From: an uncultured Burkholderiales bacterium
GTDB taxonomy: Bacteria; Pseudomonadota; Gammaproteobacteria; Burkholderiales; Burkholderiaceae_C
NCBI GenBank assembly: GCA_903916355.1
Contig: CAIWWN010000270.1
Span: forward strand, 70,127-110,500
Reading direction: 5' to 3'
Length of the DNA stretch: 40,374 nt
A program made the position numbers and the translations under genes. The notes below the pieces were generated by a model. That model saw only the letters and a list, made by a program, of their open reading frames with translations, ran no database searches and was not told where the DNA came from. This document shows, piece after piece, positions 1 to 8,906 of the stretch; position 1 is the first letter of the stretch, and every line of letters begins with the position of its first letter.

Positions 1-770
1 TCTGTGCGACGTTCAATGTGGCTGATGGTGGCCACATGCAGTCCAGCGGGGTAGACCCCGTCAATGCCGCTGCTGGTGAGCAGGTCGCCCACTTGCACAT
101 CGGCGCCGGGCGGCACAAAGCGCAATTCCAGCGCCCCGTCCGCATGGCCCGGATTGCCAAAAGCCACATTGCGCTCGCCGGTGCGTGCGTTCATGACAGG
201 AATGCTTTGGTCGCGGTCGGTCAGCAGCGTGACTTCACTGACCCAAGGGTAGACGCGGGTGACCTGGCCCAAGATGCCTGAGCCGTCAAGCACCGGCGAA
301 CCTGCCGTAATGCCGCTGGAGGCGCCTTTGTCAATCACCATCCGTTGGCTGTAGGGGTCTGGGGTTTCATAGAGCACTTGAACCGCTTGGGTGCTCACCG
401 GCAGCAGGGGGCGCAAGTCCAGGAGTTTGCGCAGTTGGTCATTTTCAAGTTGCAGCTGCTCCACTTTTTGCTGTTTCAGTGTGTCGAGCGTCAGCTTTTT
501 CTCACTTTGCGCAGCCAAGTCACGTGCTTCTTGCAAAGAAACGAAATAGCTGCCTACATGGTCGGCGGCATGCAAGGGTTGCAATACCAGCCATTGCAAG
601 GGCGTCATGGCCGTGGCCAAGCTGGCGCGCAAGGGGTTGGTGATTTTGAAGCGTTCGTCTGAAACCATCAGCAACACCGCCAACAAGCCAAAAAAAGCCA
701 CTTTGGACAAGGCTGAAGCGCCCTGCCTGAAAAAAGGCGGGGGCGTATGGTCAATCGACTCCAAAGACAT
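1..770 (-). CDS. mreC: Rod shape-determining protein MreC, C-terminus cut by window edge
   Basis: Periplasmic scaffold of the elongasome that links MreB filaments to peptidoglycan synthesis. Reading the minus strand from ATG at 770 gives a start MSLESIDHTPPPFFRQGASA. One membrane segment follows (about residues 20-40, KVAFFGLLAVLLMV). Next comes a coiled-coil-like stretch (SLQEARDLAAQ... through LENDQLRKLL), then the beta-rich MreC core with DKGASSGI, SPVLDGSGILGQV and LTDRDQSIPV. This order is the family pattern. The frame stays open to base 1, so roughly the last part of the protein is missing. It lies 61 bp downstream of mreB on the same strand, the usual mreB-mreC order. Identification is by recognised family sequence; the start is the first ATG before the hydrophobic segment. 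Confidence 0.93.
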   Translation of the reverse strand, partial: MSLESIDHTPPPFFRQGASALSKVAFFGLLAVLLMVSDERFKITNPLRASLATAMTPLQWLVLQPLHAADHVGSYFVSLQEARDLAAQSEKKLTLDTLKQQKVEQLQLENDQLRKLLDLRPLLPVSTQAVQVLYETPDPYSQRMVIDKGASSGITAGSPVLDGSGILGQVTRVYPWVSEVTLLTDRDQSIPVMNARTGERNVAFGNPGHADGALELRFVPPGADVQVGDLLTSSGIDGVYPAGLHVATISHIERRT

Positions 771-831
771 GGGGTGCGTGATCAGGCGGTGAGTGACGGG
801 GCAAGTGGAAATCCACGCACCCGGCCGGGGT

Positions 832-2082
<1,251 letters not shown>

Positions 2083-2382
2083 ATGTCATTGACCTCTCAG
2101 GACATCGACCGCATCGCCAATTTGGCTCGTTTGGAACTCCAACCGGATGAAGCCGAGCGCATGCGGGCCCAAATCAACGGTTTTTTTGGCATCGTCGAAG
2201 CCATGCAGGCGGTGGACACCACGGGCATCGTGCCCATGGCGCACCCCGTGGCCGCCATCCAGGACATCACCTTGCGTCTGCGCCCCGACGTGGCCAGCGA
2301 ACCCAACCAGCGCGACCTGAACCAGCGCAGCGCCCCCGCCGTGGAGCGCGGCTTGTTTTTGGTCCCGAAAGTCATTGAGTAA
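2083..2382 (+). CDS. gatC: Asp/Glu-tRNA amidotransferase subunit C
   Basis: Small subunit that wraps around and stabilises GatA in the GatCAB amidotransferase. That enzyme converts Glu-tRNA(Gln) and/or Asp-tRNA(Asn) to the amidated form in the cytoplasm. The 99-residue product has the family length. It shows the typical [20 protein letters not shown] start and a GIVPMAHPV segment, then a [13 protein letters not shown] stretch near residues 65-77. It is the first gene of gatC-gatA-gatB: the next start is 3 bp after its stop. No strong Shine-Dalgarno is visible, but the start is fixed by family alignment ([15 protein letters not shown]). Confidence 0.96.
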   Translation: MSLTSQDIDRIANLARLELQPDEAERMRAQINGFFGIVEAMQAVDTTGIVPMAHPVAAIQDITLRLRPDVASEPNQRDLNQRSAPAVERGLFLVPKVIE

Positions 2383-2385
2383 GCC

Positions 2386-3846
2386 ATGAGTGATCTGCAC
2401 ACCCTGAGCGTGAAAGTGCTCGCCGAGAGCTTGCGCAGCAAGCAAGTCAGCGCGGTCGAAGTGGCGACGCGCTTTTTGGCGCGCACTGGCGGCAATCCGC
2501 ACAACGCGTTTTTGGACATCGACAGTGAAGTCACGCTGGCCCAGGCCCGCGCGAGTGACGCCAAATTGGCGGACGGCACTGCCGGCCCGCTGGAAGGCGT
2601 GCCGGTGGCCCACAAAGACGTGTTTGTGACGCGTGATTTCGTCACCACCGCCGGCTCCAAAATCCTGCAAGGCTATCGCTCACCGTTTGACGCCACCGTG
2701 GTGCAGCGCTTGGCGCAAGCCGGCATGGTCACCGTGGGCAAGCTCAACTGCGACGAGTTCGCCATGGGCTCGGCCAACGAAAACTCGGCGTATGGCGCCG
2801 TGACCAACCCTTGGGATACCGCCCGCGTGCCCGGCGGCTCGTCGGGCGGCAGCGCTGCGGCCGTGGCTGCGCGCCTGGTGCCTGCGGCCACCGGCACCGA
2901 CACCGGCGGTTCGATCCGCCAACCGGCCAGCTTTTGCGGCATCACCGGCATCAAGCCGACCTATGGCCGCGCCAGCCGCTACGGCATGATCGCCTACGCC
3001 TCCAGCCTGGACCAAGCCGGCCCCATGGCCCGCAGCGCCGAAGACTGCGCATTGTTGCTCAGCGCCATGTGCGGCCCTGACATCGATCGCGACTCGACCT
3101 CGCTGGACATGCCCAGTGAAGACTTCACGGCATCGTTGAACAACTCGATTGAAGGCCTGCGCATTGGCGTACCGAAAGAGTTCTTTGGCGAAGGCCTGCA
3201 CGCTGACGTGCGCGCCGCGCTGGATGCTGCCCTGCGCGAATTCGAAAAGCTCGGCGCCAAGCTGGTGCCCATCAGCCTGCCGCGCACCGAGCTGTCCATT
3301 CCGGTGTACTACATCATTGCCCCGGCCGAAGCCAGCTCCAACTTGAGCCGCTTTGACGGCGTGAAGTTTGGCCACCGCGCCAAGGACTATGTCGACCTGG
3401 TGGACATGTACAAAAAAACCCGCGCAGAAGGCTTTGGCAACGAGGTCAAGCGCCGCATCATGACCGGCGCCTATGTGCTGAGCCACGGCTACTACGACGC
3501 CTACTACCTGCAAGCGCAAAAAATCCGCCGCATGATCGCCGACGACTTTCAAAACGCCTTCAAAGCATGCGATCTGATCGCCGGCCCCGTGGCACCGAGC
3601 GTGGCCTGGAAGTTGGGCGAGAACGCGGGCGACCCGGTGGCCGATTACTTGGCCGACATCTTCACCCTGCCCGCGTCTCTCGCCGGCCTGCCTGGCATGA
3701 GCTTGCCCGCAGGCTTTGGCGCCGGCGGCATGCCCGTGGGCATGCAATTGATTGGCAACTACTTCAAAGAAGCGCAGTTGCTGAACGCCGCGCACCGCTT
3801 GCAGCAAGCCACCGATTTCCACCTTCGCCAGCCGGAGGGCATTTGA
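2386..3846 (+). CDS. gatA: Asp/Glu-tRNA amidotransferase subunit A (amidase)
   Basis: Catalytic glutaminase/amidase subunit of GatCAB. It hydrolyses glutamine and passes ammonia to GatB. The 486-residue length is normal. The amidase-signature Ser-cisSer-Lys triad is visible: Lys77 in VPVAHKDVF, Ser152 in [11 protein letters not shown], and Ser176 in [13 protein letters not shown]. It is followed by the conserved [16 protein letters not shown]. The C-terminal [18 protein letters not shown] is also typical. It sits between gatC (3-bp gap) and gatB (1-bp gap), so translation is probably coupled. A 380-residue open frame on the opposite strand is a shadow of its codon use. Confidence 0.98.
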   Translation: MSDLHTLSVKVLAESLRSKQVSAVEVATRFLARTGGNPHNAFLDIDSEVTLAQARASDAKLADGTAGPLEGVPVAHKDVFVTRDFVTTAGSKILQGYRSPFDATVVQRLAQAGMVTVGKLNCDEFAMGSANENSAYGAVTNPWDTARVPGGSSGGSAAAVAARLVPAATGTDTGGSIRQPASFCGITGIKPTYGRASRYGMIAYASSLDQAGPMARSAEDCALLLSAMCGPDIDRDSTSLDMPSEDFTASLNNSIEGLRIGVPKEFFGEGLHADVRAALDAALREFEKLGAKLVPISLPRTELSIPVYYIIAPAEASSNLSRFDGVKFGHRAKDYVDLVDMYKKTRAEGFGNEVKRRIMTGAYVLSHGYYDAYYLQAQKIRRMIADDFQNAFKACDLIAGPVAPSVAWKLGENAGDPVADYLADIFTLPASLAGLPGMSLPAGFGAGGMPVGMQLIGNYFKEAQLLNAAHRLQQATDFHLRQPEGI

Positions 3847-3847
3847 T

Positions 3848-5302
3848 ATGACCGCTAAATTAGTTCAAGGCTACGAAGTCGTCATCGGCTTTGAAACGCA
3901 CACCCAGCTCTCCACACAGAGCAAAATTTTCAGCCGCGCCTCGGTGGCGTTTGGCGCCGAGCCCAACACCCAAGCCTGCGCGGTCGACATGGCCCTGCCC
4001 GGCACCTTGCCGGTGATGAACGTGGGCGCGGTGGAGCGCGCCATCGAGTTCGGCTTGGCGGTGAATTCGCACATTGCCGAGCGCAGCATCTTTGCGCGCA
4101 AAAACTACTTCTACCCCGACCTGCCCAAGGGCTACCAGATCAGCCAGTTCGAGATCCCGGTGGTGCAAGGCGGCGAGGTGTCGTTCTTCATGGAAGAGGG
4201 CAAGGAAACCGTGCGCAAAACCGTGCGGCTGGAGCGTGCCCACCTGGAAGAAGACGCGGGCAAATCGCTGCATGAGGATTTCATTGGTCAGTCTGGCATT
4301 GACCTGAACCGCGCAGGCACGCCGCTGCTGGAGATCGTCACCCAGCCCGACATGCGCTCCAGCGACGAAGCCGTGGCCTACGCCAAAGAGCTGCACAAGA
4401 TCGTCACCTGGGTGGGCATTTGCGACGGCAACATGCAAGAAGGCAGTTTCCGCTGCGACGCCAATGTCTCGGTGCGCAAGCCCGGCCAACCTCTCGGCAC
4501 GCGGCGCGAAATCAAGAACCTGAACAGCTTCAAGTTCATGCAACAAGCCATCGACTACGAAGTGCGCTGGCAGATCGACCAAATTGAAGACGGCCACGCC
4601 ATCCAGCAAGCCACGGTGCTGTTTGACCCCGACACGGGCGAGACACGTGCCATGCGCACCAAGGAAGACGCCGCCGATTACCGCTACTTTCCTGACCCGG
4701 ATCTGCCCCCGCTGGTGATTGGCCGAGACTGGGTGGAGCGCGTGCGCAGTGAAATGGACGAACTGCCCCGCGTGATGGCCGAGCGTTTTGTCAAAGACTA
4801 CGCCCTGCCCGAATACGACGCCACCCAACTGACCCAAAGCAAGACGGTCGCCGCCTACTTTGAAGCCACCGCCAAAGCCTGCGGCCAGGCCAAACTGGCC
4901 AGCAACTGGATCATGGGCGAAGTCTCGCGCCGCTTGAACACCAGCGAAATGAGTATCGAGCAAGCCCCTGTGAGCGCAGCGCAACTGGCCGCCTTGATTG
5001 TCCGCATCAGCGACAACACCATCAGCAACAACGCGGCGCGCCAGGTGTTTGATGCCTTGTGGACCGAAGGAGGAGAGGTCGACGCCGTCATCGAAGCCAA
5101 AGGCCTCAAGCAGATGAATGACACCGGCGAGCTGGAAAAAATCATCGACGAGGTACTGGCTGCTAACCCCAAGAACGTGGAAGAGTTCAAGGCCGGCAAC
5201 ACCAAGGCCCTGAACGGGCTGGTCGGCCCGATCATGAAAGCCAGCAAGGGCAAGGCCAATCCGGGGCAAGTTAACGCCTTGTTGATGAAAAAGCTGGGCT
5301 GA
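3848..5302 (+). CDS. gatB: Asp/Glu-tRNA amidotransferase subunit B
   Basis: Kinase/transamidase subunit of GatCAB. It activates the misacylated aminoacyl-tRNA with ATP and transfers the amide. The 484-residue length is normal. Family motifs run in order: [16 protein letters not shown] at the N-terminus, [19 protein letters not shown] near residue 85, HLEEDAGKS and [14 protein letters not shown] in the kinase-like cradle, and [12 protein letters not shown]. The helical tail ends [20 protein letters not shown] and [20 protein letters not shown], typical of the YqeY-like domain. It starts one base after the gatA stop, completing the operon. Confidence 0.98.
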   Translation: MTAKLVQGYEVVIGFETHTQLSTQSKIFSRASVAFGAEPNTQACAVDMALPGTLPVMNVGAVERAIEFGLAVNSHIAERSIFARKNYFYPDLPKGYQISQFEIPVVQGGEVSFFMEEGKETVRKTVRLERAHLEEDAGKSLHEDFIGQSGIDLNRAGTPLLEIVTQPDMRSSDEAVAYAKELHKIVTWVGICDGNMQEGSFRCDANVSVRKPGQPLGTRREIKNLNSFKFMQQAIDYEVRWQIDQIEDGHAIQQATVLFDPDTGETRAMRTKEDAADYRYFPDPDLPPLVIGRDWVERVRSEMDELPRVMAERFVKDYALPEYDATQLTQSKTVAAYFEATAKACGQAKLASNWIMGEVSRRLNTSEMSIEQAPVSAAQLAALIVRISDNTISNNAARQVFDALWTEGGEVDAVIEAKGLKQMNDTGELEKIIDEVLAANPKNVEEFKAGNTKALNGLVGPIMKASKGKANPGQVNALLMKKLG

Positions 5303-5319
5303 AGGGTTGCGGCTTCCAT

Positions 5320-5808
5320 ATGGCGCTGCTTGATGAACAACTGGTCGAGGAATGGCTGAATCGCCAAAACTTCTTCACGATGCGCGGCATCAAGTGTGGC
5401 GTTGATGAAATCGACCTTTTAGCAATTCGCCCTGCGTCAGAAGGATTTGAATGCTGGCATTTAGAAGTTCAGATCAGCTATCGACCTGTTGGCTACATTG
5501 GTGGTGACACGAGTGCACGCAAACGCACACCGGATGAATTGCAAACCGGTGTCGCCCAATGGGTTGAAAAGAAGTTCACCAGTCCACGCAAGGTTAAACG
5601 GAGAAATGAGGTATTGCATGGGGCCAACTGGCGGAATTTCCTGGTTCATGCGGTTCTGAAAGACGAGGCAGAACTACCCCTTATGCAGCAGTTGGGTGTT
5701 GAACTCATCCCCTATCGGCAGGTCCTGCACGACCTCTGCAAGGACAGCAAAAACAAGAGTTCATCCGCAGCAAGTGGCATTATTGAGATGCTTAATTTCT
5801 TGCAGTGA
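5320..5808 (+). CDS. Hypothetical protein with a PD-(D/E)XK-like core
   Basis: Not a gene I can name. The 162-residue product starts MALLDEQLVEEWLNRQNFF. It then has GVDEIDLLAIRP (about residues 27-38) followed by CWHLEVQISYRP (about 46-57). An Asp on one strand followed by E-x-Q on the next is the layout of PD-(D/E)XK nuclease folds with Gln replacing Lys, so a nuclease or nuclease-derived fold is plausible. The C-terminal half (LMQQLGVELIPYRQVLHDL) resembles a helper strand-helix unit. It starts 17 bp after gatB without a strong ribosome site, so read-through from gatCAB is possible. Base use is less GC-rich than gatB, and ccdAB lies just downstream. Function is inferred from motif pattern only. 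Confidence 0.75.
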   Translation: MALLDEQLVEEWLNRQNFFTMRGIKCGVDEIDLLAIRPASEGFECWHLEVQISYRPVGYIGGDTSARKRTPDELQTGVAQWVEKKFTSPRKVKRRNEVLHGANWRNFLVHAVLKDEAELPLMQQLGVELIPYRQVLHDLCKDSKNKSSSAASGIIEMLNFLQ

Positions 5809-5891
5809 TCTTTTGGGATTAGAGCTACAACCGGTTGACGGGCATGACCTTGGCAAAGCCTATTTGGCGAGACTGCTGAATGAGGGTTAAC

Positions 5892-5916
5892 ATATGCGCA
5901 TATTCACATGCGCATG
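5892..5916. promoter_or_regulatory. Tandem palindromic operator of ccdAB
   Basis: Two perfect palindromes sharing the core ATGCGCAT lie side by side: ATATGCGCATAT at 5892-5903 and CATGCGCATG at 5907-5916, with centres 14 bp apart. They lie immediately upstream of the ccdA start. CcdA antitoxins are ribbon-helix-helix repressors that bind such tandem sites with CcdB as co-repressor. A possible promoter (TTGGCG at 5864-5869, TAACAT at 5888-5893) runs into the first palindrome. That promoter is weak; the palindromes are directly visible. Confidence 0.7.
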
Positions 5917-5925
5917 GAGATCCCT

Positions 5926-6189
5926 ATGCCAGCCACCCACACTGACCGCCGCTTGCGCAATCGAGTGCCCGGCAAACGCGCGACCAATCTGAGCCTGAGC
6001 AGTGATGTGCTGGAGGCTGCAAAACTCCTCGAAATCAACATTTCTCAGGTCTGCGACAACCACCTTCGTGAAGTCGTACGACGTGAGCAGGAACGTAAAT
6101 GGCGCGAGGATCATGCCGATTTCATAGCGGCTTACAACACCACCATCGATGCCGAAGGGCTGCCACTGGATGAATGGAGAAGCTTTTGA
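5926..6189 (+). CDS. ccdA: Antitoxin CcdA
   Basis: Labile antitoxin that neutralises CcdB and represses the pair. The 87-residue product begins MPATHTDRRLRNRVPGKRA. A ribbon-helix-helix N-terminal half follows (ATNLSLSSDVLEAAKLLEIN), and the C-terminus WREDHADFIAAYN...LPLDEWRSF is the toxin-binding tail typical of CcdA. I chose ATG 5926 because GGAG at 5916-5919 sits 6 bases before it; an in-frame ATG at 5908 lies inside the operator palindrome. The stop overlaps the ccdB start by one base (TGATG), the normal coupled arrangement. Confidence 0.92.
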   Translation: MPATHTDRRLRNRVPGKRATNLSLSSDVLEAAKLLEINISQVCDNHLREVVRREQERKWREDHADFIAAYNTTIDAEGLPLDEWRSF

Positions 6190-6506
6190 TGGCACGGTTT
6201 GATGTCTATGCCAACCCGGGCAGCCATGCCGCCACCACGCCCTACCTGCTGGATGTGCAGAGCGACCTGCTCAATGGCTTGGACAGCAGGATGGTGATTC
6301 CGCTGCGCAGTCTCAAGCACTTCCCCAAGGTCAAGCTGTCGCCTCAACTGACGCCGATCTTCGCGATTGAAGGCGAAGAGTACCTGCTGGAAACACCGAA
6401 AATGGGTGCGGTCCCGCAGCGGGTGTTGAAGTCACCTGTGACCTCCCTCGCCCACGCACAAGACCAGATCACCGCCGCGCTGGATTTTTTGTTTCAAGGC
6501 TATTGA
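6189..6506 (+). CDS. ccdB: Toxin CcdB
   Basis: CcdB poisons DNA gyrase by trapping it on cleaved DNA. The 105-residue product has the family hallmarks: ARFDVYANP start, YLLDVQSDLLNGLDSRMVIPL (residues about 19-39), a PIFAIEGEEYLLETPKMGAVP core, and a C-terminal helix TAALDFLFQGY. The start ATG overlaps the ccdA stop; an upstream in-frame ATG at 6174 inside ccdA is rejected. In the F-plasmid toxin the last three residues W-G-I are needed for gyrase poisoning. Here the end is Q-G-Y, keeping only the Gly, so potency or target may differ. Several chromosomal relatives also lack the Trp, so this does not prove inactivation. Confidence 0.93.
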   Translation: MARFDVYANPGSHAATTPYLLDVQSDLLNGLDSRMVIPLRSLKHFPKVKLSPQLTPIFAIEGEEYLLETPKMGAVPQRVLKSPVTSLAHAQDQITAALDFLFQGY

Positions 6507-6515
6507 TCGACCCCT

Positions 6516-7229
6516 ATGAACACATCCACCCTGATCCTCGTTCCAGGCCTGATGTGTGACGAAACCTCTTGGGCCCCCATCCTGCCCGCCTTGTCAGCGC
6601 AGGCCGCCTGTCAAGTGGTGTCGCATGGCGAGGCCGATTCACTCACGCAAATGGCGCAGCAGATTTTGGACAGCGCGCCAGCGCAGTTTGATTTGGCTGG
6701 TCACTCCATGGGCGGGCGCGTGGCCTTGGAGGTGGTACGCATCGCCCCCGAGCGGGTGCGGCGCTTGGCCTTGCTGGGCACCGGTTACCGCGCCAAAGAA
6801 GCCGGCGAGGCGGGGGAAAAAGAAGCCCAAGGCCGCCAGGCCTTGCTGGACCTGGCGCAAAACGACAGCATCCGGGCCATGGCCCTGGCTTGGGTGCAAA
6901 ACATGGTGGCGCCTGCGCGCTTAGCGGATGCCGCGCTGATCGAGGCGATTGTGCAGATGTTCGAGCGCAAATTGGCGGCCATTTTCCAGCGCCAAATCAA
7001 GGCCTTGCTGACGCGCCCTGACGCCACCGAGGTGCTGCGCCAGGTGCGTGTGCCGACCTTAGTGATGGCTGGGGAGTTTGACGCATGGGCTTCGCCGCAA
7101 CAACACCAAGACATAGCGGACCTGATTCCAGCCACCCCAGCGATGCACATGGTGGTCGGTTCAGGCCACATGATGATGATGGAAAAGCCCGACGCCGTGG
7201 CCGCGCTCTTTCTGGACTGGCTGCGCTGA
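6516..7229 (+). CDS. Alpha/beta-fold hydrolase
   Basis: Soluble esterase-like enzyme of unknown substrate. The 237-residue product has the nucleophile elbow GHSMGG with Ser64, a probable acid Asp189 in AGEFDAWASP, and His218 in GSGHMMMMEKP. This completes the catalytic triad in the right order. The oxyanion-side motif LVPGLMCDETSW near residue 10 and a helical cap (about 95-165) are also typical. It starts 10 bp after ccdB and ends 3 bp before the convergent pyrE. There is no terminator-like hairpin in that gap. The neighbourhood does not point to a pathway. Confidence 0.88.
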   Translation: MNTSTLILVPGLMCDETSWAPILPALSAQAACQVVSHGEADSLTQMAQQILDSAPAQFDLAGHSMGGRVALEVVRIAPERVRRLALLGTGYRAKEAGEAGEKEAQGRQALLDLAQNDSIRAMALAWVQNMVAPARLADAALIEAIVQMFERKLAAIFQRQIKALLTRPDATEVLRQVRVPTLVMAGEFDAWASPQQHQDIADLIPATPAMHMVVGSGHMMMMEKPDAVAALFLDWLR

Positions 7230-7232
7230 CGC

Positions 7233-7940
7233 TTAGTTCATAACGCCATACCGCTCGCGGTACGCCTGCGTGCGCGCCAAGTGCTCGCCCATGGCGTTGC
7301 CGGCTTGGGCGCTCAAAAACGTCAGCAAGTCAGACAACTCGGCAATCGCGCACACCTGCATGCCCAGCGTGTTGCGCACGTACTGCACGGCGCTGTAGGG
7401 TACATCTTGGGTCGTGCCGTCGGCCTGTTTTTCGGTCGCCATTTCCTGGCGGTCCAGCGCAATCGCCACCGCGTGCGGTGTGGCGCCAGCGGCTTTAATC
7501 AAAGCGATGGATTCGCGCGCGGCGGTGCCAGCACTCATCACGTCGTCGACGATCAGCACGCGACCTTGCAGCGGCGCGCCCACCAGGCTGCCGCCTTCGC
7601 CGTGGTCTTTGGCTTCTTTGCGGTTATAGGCAAAGGGCACGTTTCGCCCCAGGCGGGCCAGTTCGATGGCTACGGCTGCGCCCAGCGGGATGCCTTTGTA
7701 GGCGGGTCCAAAGATCATGTCGAACTCGATGCCGCTGGCGACCAGGGCTTTTGCATAGAATTGCGCGAGTCGGCCGAGTTTGGCGCCATCGTCAAACAAA
7801 CCCGCGTTGAAAAAGTAAGGGCTCATGCGACCCGCTTTGGTTTTGAATTCACCAAAGCGCAGCACGCCCGATGCCACTGCAAATTGCACAAATTCTTGCG
7901 CCAGCGCGCTTTGATCGGCTGGCGTGTTGCCTGTCACCAT
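7233..7940 (-). CDS. pyrE: Orotate phosphoribosyltransferase
   Basis: Transfers phosphoribosyl from PRPP to orotate to give OMP in de novo pyrimidine synthesis (cytoplasm). The 235-residue product carries GRMSPYFFNAGLF near residue 38 and IFGPAYKGIPLGAAVA near residue 80. The flexible-loop segment YNRKEAKDHGEGG is present, and the PRPP-binding motif RVLIVDDVMSAGTAARES lies near residue 128. The start codon at 7940 is only 11 bp from the divergent xth start. On the minus strand AAGGAAG (complement of 7947-7953) is its Shine-Dalgarno. Its promoter must therefore lie within the 5' part of xth. Confidence 0.98.
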   Translation of the reverse strand: MVTGNTPADQSALAQEFVQFAVASGVLRFGEFKTKAGRMSPYFFNAGLFDDGAKLGRLAQFYAKALVASGIEFDMIFGPAYKGIPLGAAVAIELARLGRNVPFAYNRKEAKDHGEGGSLVGAPLQGRVLIVDDVMSAGTAARESIALIKAAGATPHAVAIALDRQEMATEKQADGTTQDVPYSAVQYVRNTLGMQVCAIAELSDLLTFLSAQAGNAMGEHLARTQAYRERYGVMN

Positions 7941-7951
7941 GGGGAGCTTCC

Positions 7952-8743
7952 TTGTTTAAATTGACCAGCCTGAATCTGAATGGCATCCGTTCTGCCACCA
8001 CCAAGGGGGTAGAGACCTGGATCGAGCAGGTGCACCCCGATTGTATTTGCGTGCAAGAAGTCAAAGCCCAAGCCGCCGATGTGGCGGGCAAGTTCGAGTC
8101 TTTGGCCGGCATGGCCGGCTACTTTCACTTTGCCGAGAAGAAAGGCTACTCCGGCGTGGGCGTGTATTCGCGCCACGAACCCTCTGATGTGGTGGTGGGG
8201 TTTGATGGCGGCGAGTTTGACGCCGAGGGCCGTTATGTGGAGTTGCGCTTTGACACGCCGCAGCACAAGCGCTCCATCATCAGTTGCTACTTTCCGAGCG
8301 GTTCGTCCGGGCCCGAGCGGCAAGAGGCGAAGTTCCGTTTCCTGGCCGGCATGGCCCCGCATTTGGCGGCACTCAAGGTCGAGCGCGACTTTGTGCTGTG
8401 CGGCGACGTGAACATTGCCCACCAGCAGGCGGATTTGAAGAACTGGCGCGGCAACCAAAAAAACAGCGGTTTCTTGCCCGAAGAACGCGCTTGGATGACC
8501 GAGCTGACCACCCAGGGCGGCTTGGTCGATGTGTACCGCCGCCTGCAACCTGAGGCCACCGACGCTTGCTACACCTGGTGGAGCAACCGAGGCCAGGCCT
8601 ACGCCAACAACGTGGGTTGGCGCTTGGACTACCATTTGGCAACGCCGTCCCTGGCCCAGAGCGCGCGCTCGGTGGAAATTTACAAGGGCGAGAAGTTCTC
8701 CGACCACGCACCAATCACGATCGAGTACGCTTTTTCGCTGTGA
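7952..8743 (+). CDS. xth: Exodeoxyribonuclease III (AP endonuclease)
   Basis: Class II AP endonuclease and 3'-5' exonuclease of base excision repair. With a TTG start at 7952 the product is 263 residues. It begins (M)FKLTSLNLNGIRSATTKG, the family start, with metal ligand Glu36 in CVQEVK, the Asp/Asn pair in LCGDVNIAH, and the catalytic His in FSDHAPITIEY at the end. The TTG is preferred because GGGGAG (7941-7946) lies 5 bases before it, whereas an upstream ATG extension would run deep into pyrE. Its last 117 bp are partly repeated at 10656-10770, beyond the ATPase/RloB islet. The tail seen here may therefore be a replacement. Confidence 0.95.
   Translation: MFKLTSLNLNGIRSATTKGVETWIEQVHPDCICVQEVKAQAADVAGKFESLAGMAGYFHFAEKKGYSGVGVYSRHEPSDVVVGFDGGEFDAEGRYVELRFDTPQHKRSIISCYFPSGSSGPERQEAKFRFLAGMAPHLAALKVERDFVLCGDVNIAHQQADLKNWRGNQKNSGFLPEERAWMTELTTQGGLVDVYRRLQPEATDACYTWWSNRGQAYANNVGWRLDYHLATPSLAQSARSVEIYKGEKFSDHAPITIEYAFSL
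8627..8665 (+). repeat. Left copy of a 39-bp direct repeat in the xth 3' end
   Basis: These 39 bases encode DYHLATPSLAQSA near the C-terminus of exonuclease III. They are repeated without a mismatch at 10656-10694, on the far side of the two-gene islet. The two start points are 2029 bp apart. Beyond the block the two sequences diverge sharply to roughly 77% (46 of 60 bases, counted by hand), so its right end looks like a recombination border. Confidence 0.9.
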
Positions 8744-8832
8744 AAGCAGGACGACGGCCTCGCCCCCCTCGCAAAGCGTGGTGGCTCACACTTTCAGTGC
8801 TGACTGCACAAAATTTCATAATAGATCTATGT

Positions 8833-8852
8833 TTCAACAAAATTTTGTTGAA
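8833..8852. promoter_or_regulatory. Perfect 20-bp palindrome upstream of the ATPase/RloB operon
   Basis: TTCAACAAAATTTTGTTGAA is a perfect 20-bp palindrome ending 54 bp before the ATPase start codon. It lies in an AT-rich leader. A CATAAT box at 8817-8822, just upstream, could be a -10, which would put the palindrome around or just after the transcription start. It could be a repressor site or an mRNA hairpin; no regulator gene is next to it. The symmetry is seen directly and the role is inferred. Confidence 0.6.
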
Positions 8853-8906
8853 CATGAAGATTATTATGTGGCATGATGGCCGTTGGCTCAAAGTCAAAGG
8901 CCAACC

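Noticed and set aside
2680-3822. Long open frame antisense to gatA, and a similar one antisense to gatB at 3860-5269
   Set aside because: Both mirror strong GC third-position bias of the real genes and show the same His/Gln/Gly-rich composition without motifs.
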